A stretch of DNA of 64,000 bases from Nissolia schottii. Its lineage: Eukaryota > Streptophyta > Magnoliopsida > Fabales > Fabaceae. Location: the NCBI GenBank assembly GCA_003254905.1, contig QANU01062782.1, forward strand, positions 333,000 to 396,999, written 5' to 3'. Positions 57,845 to 64,000 of the stretch are shown here, in pieces. Each line of letters opens with the position of its first letter. The first letter of the stretch is position 1. The notes under the pieces are model-generated. The model was not told the origin of the DNA, did no database searches, and was given only the letters and a program-made list of their open reading frames with translations. Position numbers and translations under genes: made by a program.

Positions 57845-59320
57845 ATCATCATCATCTTGGGTCAACCACCCTTGTGATCTACATCCAGTTCCCAAGTGCC
57901 TTGCTCAAGATTTTTTCACTATCATCAAGCTTCTAACTTATTTGACAAACCTTTACATCCAAGAGCTCTTTTTATACTTAGGATCCTTTGCCTTTGTGTT
58001 TGAGCCTCAAGAACCACCTTAGGGATACTACCCTAATCAATCTAGAGGGATGTCTCACCCTCTTTACAAGACTATGAAATTTGTAAATTGGAAATTCTCT
58101 CAAAGAGTGGATAATACAAATTGAAGCTCTATAGGAGTATTGACAATATCTCTCTTTTGCTCTTAAGATGATGGAAAATATTCATCCATTGATAGTGTGA
58201 GGTATGAGGATGATGAGAGTGAAAGGCTTGGCTAGAAATGTGAGTTTAATGGGTATTTATAGAGTTTGTACGTGTACTAGCCATTACTAGCTATTAGCCA
58301 TTAATTCTCCAATATTTTTATGTTGAAAACTAGTTGTTTCTGTTTTCTGTGACAGAGTCATTCGAATGACTCAAGCAAATATAGTCATTGTGGCTTTTTT
58401 GTCAGGTCATTCGAATGACACACTCGGTCATTTGAATGACTCAAGTTTGCTTGAGCCAAAATCATCCTTTTTCCTATTATTTTGATTCCTATTATCAATT
58501 TTAACCATTTTTAGTTCTTAAAATCAAAATATTATTTAAGAGCATCATTCTAAGAGTTTAGAAAGAGATATATATCAATTTTCCTTTGACAAGAATACCT
58601 TAAGTCCTAAGAAACTGTATCTTTTTGACCACTTGCTTGGACTTGGTATTCTTCATGAATCCTATCTTTGTCATTACCATGTTCTTCATGGGATAAGCAT
58701 TTTATGATCCTTCTTTTTTTACTTTGGGCATCATATGAATATGTTTCTTCTTGTTCAATCTTGTTCTTGATGCCTTGGTTTTTCCTATACATAAGATTAT
58801 TCACGAAAAAGTATAGTTAGCCCAATGTGTTCTAATATCTTAATATGCATCTATAGATCAATCAATACATCATGTATATACAATTAGGCAAGGATCAAAT
58901 CATTATATTAATCAAATAATATCCTAACATGCATGTATTCTAACACTATAACACTTGATATTCATGCATATATACATATCCAAAGTTAATCCTTCAATGC
59001 ACATATAATTCATTATTGGACGTGCTCTCAAAAGGATGCTTCTCATATATCATTGTATGATGTGTAAGTTATATGATACCATCAAGTTCAATCATACAAG
59101 ATCAAATGTAATCTTATTTAGCATATAACATCCTTTTGCATTCTCATTGTCATTATCTATTTGTTATGTTCTATTTGTCATCATCAAGATATAGAACAAC
59201 TAGGAAAACCTAGTTCTACAAATATAACCATAGACAATTAGAACATATTATATTTGTCATCATCAAAACATATTAAATTAAACAATTAGAACTACTAGGT
59301 AAACCTAGTTCCACAGAGCT
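57845..59320. mobile_element. retroelement-like non-coding insertion
   Basis: Non-coding DNA unlike its surroundings, lying in the first PMD intron. It has palindromic 'gtcattcgaatgac' motifs at about 58371-58440. A tandem duplication near its right end ('tttgtcatcatcaa' ... 'aaacctagttc', about 59175-59224 and 59250-59316). It resembles LTR sequence of plant retroelements, but I could not define ends or a target duplication. Confidence 0.4.
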
Positions 59321-61120
59321 ACACGCGCAAACTGTAAAGGAATAAGTTGTTGCATGATGCTTCTTCAAGTATGGGCATTTTATAGATTTCCTATACTTGC
59401 ACCCAATCCACATAACCCGAACCAGTTCCATTTTCTCCATGCAGTAAGGTAATAGTTTATTAAGTTGACAGTTGCAATGTTTATCATTAGTTTAATAGAA
59501 CTATTTTTTTAAAATTTTTATTAACCTAATTAATATAATATATTGCAAATGGGTTGATCATGTGTATATTCCCAATGTACATAATATTACCGTAAAGGAA
59601 TGTAGAAAAGACATAGACAACATGGCCCCAGACGAGGTATAGATTAACTAATTAAAATATTATAAACAGTTGTGTTTTGTTAATATCCCATCCACTGTAA
59701 TTGATTATTTTTGTGTACAGTTTATATGACAGTCATATCGTGAACCCCAGGTTGCCGCAATCATTCCAGGGGAAGTGAGGAATAAACGGGATACGTGGTC
59801 GGTAGTATGTCGACTAATATGCTTTGAGATTGTTAAGTGGCATGCAGCTGATCACATGCTCTGCTAATTTGGTCTGGTTCAAACGGTGCCTATTAGGCCT
59901 AGCTACAACATCCTGGGTTACTCTCATAATGTCGATCTGAGGGAAAATCCACGAGTGTTGATGTGTATAAATTGGGTGCAAAGACATCATCACTGGATTC
60001 AAATGTGGGATAACCGTGTGACACTGGTCTATGATAGACTTATTACTTATAGACCAACCGTGCAGTATTGGCAGTGTTATTTGGTTAATGGTCATAGATT
60101 TCTTAAGGAAATACACAATCATCAACAGGTACCTAATGTGTGGCAGCAGTACTATCCTTCACCACTGCATGGTAATGTGCCCGTGCACCCACCACATGGA
60201 TTTGATGATGCGCATCTGCATGATTTGTACATTCCGCCTCAACATGGTTTCTGCCTCCTGAATAAGGTTTCTTTGCTCCGTCGCCCCAACATGATTTCTT
60301 TGCTCTGCCTCCACAGTCTGATTTCCATGCTCCAATTCCCAAAACGGATTTGTATAATCTACCTCCCCAACATGGTTTCTATGCTTGGCAAGACGAAAAA
60401 ATGACTCAACAATTGTATGAAATTGACGAGAACTTTGAATTGTTCAACCCTGGCCCCTCGTCGTCATAATATCCTCAGAATGCAACTGATGAAATTGAAG
60501 TAATTCCATACACAATTGAAGTCACTTCACCTCCATATAGACTTGACACACGATCTTCCCTTCTTGGTGAAGGCTACAGTGAGCAACACTCGTATGGTAG
60601 AAGGTCTTTCCATGTAGGATCTTCTTCAAGATCTAGTGAGCCACACGTACGATCACTAAGAAGATCGGTTGACATGGATCGTGTGAAAGTGTGTAGATGT
60701 GTTTCTGAGCCGTCAGGTCCTGACACTAGGGTTAGGGTACTGTTTAATCTAAATGAGTCGCCAGAGGATGCATCATAACAATGACAACACGAATGATGCA
60801 TATCCGATGCAATTGTCGCCTAGACCTGGTAGAAGGAAAAACCTATTTATGAGAGGGTTCGAGGAGTGCAGAAATGAGTGCTGTGATTAATAGGACATTG
60901 GGGCAATGACGATGGAGCTAGTACCAGTAGCGCAACTGAGCAGGGGTATGATCTTTGAGACCATGAAAATATTAGGACACCCAATATATATACCCCTACA
61001 AAGGCACCTAGGCCCGTAGGTCAATCCCAAGATTTTTCAGGCCGAAGATGAATGTACATGTACTTGTTTGAATTGACCAAATCCAATGTTATTATTATTA
61101 TAATTCTTCTTCTTATTATG

Positions 61121-61154
<34 letters not shown>

Positions 61155-61158
<4 letters not shown>

Positions 61159-61530
61159 GAAGAATAAAACCCTAACCCTAACCATACACTTAATTAACCA
61201 TAATACTAACCCTAACCCTAACCTTACACCAAATTAATCATGATCATAACCCTAACCCATAAACCATAACCCTAATCGTAAACTTAATTAACCATAAGAC
61301 TAATCCTAAACCTTAACCCTAACCATAACCATACATCAAATTAACCCAAACACCAATCCTAAACCCTAACCCTAGCCTTAACCCTAACCCTAACACTAAT
61401 CATAAACCTAAACCTAGCCATAACCCTAACCATAAACCCATAAACCCAAAACATAAACCTAAACCCTAACCTTATTATCATAAACCCTAAACATTAAACT
61501 ATAATCCCTAACCTTAAACCCTAAACAATG
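61155..61530 (+). repeat. degenerate telomere-like CCCTAA array between PMD and MURA
   Basis: Long run of CCCTAA-derived units broken by 'cttaattaaccata'-type spacers, directly after an (ATT)n tract (61083-61157). Same orientation and same flanking microsatellite as the array at 57664. Confidence 0.85.
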
Positions 61531-61689
61531 TTCATATGGGTGTAAAGCATAGTAACATGTTGCACATGGGTATTAGGCAAATCAATCTTAATAATAACAC
61601 ATTACGCATAGCATTTTTACATGAAATTATTATCTGATAATATTAATGTTCTACGTCTAGTGACTTGGCCTCGCACCAGTGTGTGGACA

Positions 61690-63492
61690 ATGACTATTGT
61701 TGTCACCTGTTCCACGACAAAGTTTACAACGTCTTTGTCAATGTCTCTTTGTAGAATCCATTTCATTCCTGAAACGAGTAGATTTCAGTCGGTCTCGTTT
61801 GTTGTGCTTTAAACTTTCGTTTGGAATAACGGTCAGAAATGTGACTCGAGGCCAGGTTGATTTGTGGCCAACAACCTGAAAATCTTGCTCGTACACCTTA
61901 CAAAGGTTGTCCATGGTGTAAACATTATCGACGTAATGTCCGCTAGTTTAGACTCGCAGCGTCGCAGCATGCCATTACATGGACACATAGAAACTTAAAT
62001 CTTTGAAAAGCACCACAATCACAGTATGTCCTCCTCAGATCAACTTTGAACTGATTGCCTGATGATAAATCCCTGCAATGGAACGCTTGCGAAACTCTTA
62101 AAAATTTGTGAACCTGCAACACACAATCGTGAACTTCATAACAAAAATCCATACTAATTTTGTAAAAATTGATTTACTATTGTTTAAAGGTGAGTATAAC
62201 CTACAACGTCCCTGTTTGTGTCATCATTTTTTGGAGTATTTCAGTTACAAACTTTGAATATTCGTGACCTGCATTCCTTCGAGCATGTGCATTCCTCGCG
62301 TTTGTAACAAACAAGACAGCTGTCTTGAAATACGTCTCCTGCACTAATGTCATTATCAGCAAATTGTGAGCCTCTAGAAATTTGGAGTTCATTGACTCAG
62401 CTAGGTTTGTCGTCATATGGGAGCAGCGACGTCCACCATCGAAGGCATAAATCGATTTTTCTCTAGGGATCTCGTTAATCCAAGCGGCATACGCTTCATT
62501 ATGCTATCGCAGCCTTTCATAACAATGATTGTATTGCTTTATAATGCTCGAATACACTGTAAAAGAAATGTCCAAAAACTCATACTCAAATATTATAATA
62601 ATTATTTGTATGCAAAATTGTAACAGCAACAGTAAAAAAATGTAGCTTACCAATAGCCTAGACAAGCTTTTCCATGAAATTTACTTTGAAGTGTTTGGCG
62701 AAATTCTGTGCAATATATCTGATATAGTACAAATGGTACGCCCACAAATCACCCAACTGCAAACTTTATAGACTTGTGTCGATCATATATCAAGCCAATT
62801 TGGCGTCCCTCTGGTAACGATTGCCACAGATGTTGCAAGAAAAAATATCATGCATCCGATGTTTTACCCTTGACAATCGCAAATGCAATGGGAACAATTG
62901 CTTGATTACCATATTGTGTTGGTGTCATCAACAAAATACCCTTGTATTTTTCATGCAAGTGTGTTCCATTCACCTGGATCATAGGCTTGTAGTGATTGAA
63001 TGCGTTTATACAAGGGCCAAAACCCCAAAACGCATGTCAAAAAGTTAAAGCATCTATCCTAATAGATCCATCGCTGTTGTACACTTCAGTAGTATTAACT
63101 TCATATGGGCATGAAGCATCAAAATGTTGTAATGCAATCAACTAATATGGCAAGTCATTTTAGAATTGTTCCCAATTATCGTAGGCTTGTGCAATTGCAT
63201 TTTGCTTTGCAAGCCAAGCTTTTCTATATGATAGTCAATATCTTTCACTGTCCATAACAGTTGCTTGAATGGACTTTATAGGCATTGTTGGCTTCGCCCT
63301 TATCTGTGCCAAAATCATGTCAGCAACCTTGAAAGAACTCAACTTTGAGTGGTCGCGTGTAAGCCGCGTAGCAAGGCAAGTGTGAGGGTCGTTGTATCTT
63401 GTGACCTCCCAATAACAACTATTTTTCTTCAAGGTGGCCCTGATAAGTCATTCACATCTTTGGCCAAAGCTCTTGCATTGGCAGAAGTACAT
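61690..63492 (-). pseudogene. MURA-type Mutator transposase, broken and 5'-truncated
   Basis: DDE-type transposase of the plant Mutator superfamily. On the minus strand, in order: the DNA-binding region (LKKNSCYWEVTRYNDPHTCL, then YRKAWLAKQNAIAQAYDNWE); the catalytic core (NHYKPMIQVNGTHLHEKYKG, LLMTPTQYGNQAIVPIAFAI, LIYDRHKSIKF, YIRYIAQNF); MTTNLAESMNSKFLEA; and a SWIM zinc finger (YCDCGAFQRFKFLCVHVMAC). The C-terminal tail YVDNVYTMDNLCKVYEQDF leads to a worn zinc knuckle (CKLCRGTGDNNSHC). Damage: the first catalytic Asp (normally VDGT) is Asn, Trp is TGA in the next block (SDA*YFF), and there are several frameshifts. The zinc-knuckle His is Asp. The 5' end is cut by an LTR element at 63493. 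It cannot encode an active transposase. Confidence 0.8.
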
Positions 63493-64000
63493 TGTAACAT
63501 CCCGATTTTTTTTCTTTAGAGAAATATTCGAAAAAATATAAATGATTAATTAATTTTTAATCATGATTAGAGAATTGAGGCGGAAAATTTTAGTTAAAAT
63601 ATCTCTAGGAATTTAGACGTGTCGCGACAGAAAATTCGGCAGACAACTGAGCAGTCATTGGTTGCCGATGAAATTTGGCATGCAAAATGGTGTACGTGAA
63701 AATAATCTCCCAGAGAAAAATTCACAAACACCTTCAAACATTAATACCCTTAGGTAGGTGAAAATTTGAGGGTCGCGACGGTTCAAACGAAATATTTTTC
63801 GAACGACCGTGCGCGACACACCGAGACTGCGAGCGATAAAACACGAGCGAACCGGGACTGGGAGAAATTAAAATCTCCTCAGCAGAATGGAGATGGGCTG
63901 CACGGTTATGTGAAGGAAATTTAGTCAAAAACACACTCCCTAAATCAAGCTTCCAAAGGTCAATCAACCATACCTCATCAAATCATAACCATACCTTCCA
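63493..64000 (+). mobile_element. start of an LTR retrotransposon running out of the window
   Basis: Begins TGTAACATCCCGATTTTTT, the same first 11 bases as the solo LTR at 38589. It interrupts the MURA pseudogene exactly at this point. The remaining 500 bp are non-coding, as expected for a long LTR. Orientation and total length cannot be known here. Confidence 0.6.

Larger units (their letters stand above)
57199..60776 (+). pseudogene. plant mobile domain (PMD, MAIN-like) gene, broken
   Basis: Recognisable pieces in order: a possible first exon 57199-57273 (MRPRREDDTINPLLHISEKI..); about 59330-59448 with MLLQVWAFYRFPILAP (the LLQVWAWxR hallmark); 59549-59636 (KWVDHVYIPN..CRKDIDNMAPDE); and 59721 onward with LICFEIVKWHAADHML, FGLVQTVPI and LMCINWVQRHHHWIQMWDNR. 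The last piece continues into a Pro/His-rich tail (PPQHGF..). All are in the PMD order. Damage: TGA where W is expected (FI*QSYR), TAA where Q is expected (HMLC*FGL), a frameshift near 60260 and a missing middle. Intron 1 has received a telomere-like array and a retroelement-like insertion. PMD proteins are linked to transposon silencing (MAIL/MAIN) and also occur inside transposons; this copy is of the transposon kind. Confidence 0.65.
56600..63492. mobile_element. decayed Mutator-like unit with convergent PMD and MURA genes
   Basis: A plant-mobile-domain gene (plus, 57199-60776) and a MURA-type transposase gene (minus, about 61690-63492) face each other across a degenerate telomere-like array. 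PMD genes are known passengers or partners of plant Mutator-like and other transposons, so I treat them as one unit. The left boundary is uncertain, but the GAAATCGCC motif cluster at 56610-56875 may mark the subterminal region. The right part is cut by an LTR element at 63493 and leaves the window. No terminal inverted repeat could be confirmed because one end is not visible. Confidence 0.55.

Noticed and set aside
1-64000. CRISPR arrays, operons, bacterial ribosome-binding sites, riboswitches
   Set aside because: The window is plant nuclear DNA; tandem repeats seen are microsatellites, minisatellites or transposon motifs.

Overview
The window is nuclear DNA from a flowering plant, most likely a eudicot. 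It is AT-rich, with spliced genes, plant-only families (a RAN1-type copper pump, two PPR proteins, a PLATZ factor, a thioredoxin o) and many plant transposons. I cannot name the species. Exon coordinates were worked out by eye from reading frame, GT/AG sites and family alignment.

Host genes, left to right: a complete RAN1/HMA7-type Cu-ATPase (4217-9634, minus, 9 exons); RPL27/eL27 (14465-14872, plus, intronless); an E+-type PLS PPR gene (16536-18991, minus, with an intron near its start); a mitochondrial thioredoxin o (22218-24209, minus, 6 exons); RPL35A/eL33 (27827-28891, plus, 4 coding exons); an EMB2217-like PPR-SMR gene (31903-34407, plus, single exon); and a PLATZ zinc-binding factor (49975-54414, plus, 4 exons, with an assembly gap just upstream). 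They are unrelated housekeeping and regulatory genes. Apart from the shared promoter style of the two ribosomal protein genes, there is no sign that they act together.

The second half is a transposon landscape. Mutator-like elements with long inverted ends dominate. One (25001-26369) carries a CIPK kinase scrap. Another (37902-43583) carries an intron-containing NFXL zinc-finger gene fragment that is split by a 4.3-kb solo LTR with a perfect 5-bp target duplication. A third (about 44551-49095) holds an LTR element, which itself holds a CACTA element: a three-layer nest. Two MITE families have two copies each.

The right end (about 56600-63492) is the most unusual part. It is a decayed Mutator-like unit in which a plant-mobile-domain (PMD) gene on the plus strand faces a MURA-type transposase on the minus strand. 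Degenerate telomere-like CCCTAA arrays next to ATT microsatellites lie between the two genes and inside a PMD intron. Both genes carry stop codons and frameshifts, and the transposase is cut by the start of another LTR element at 63493.
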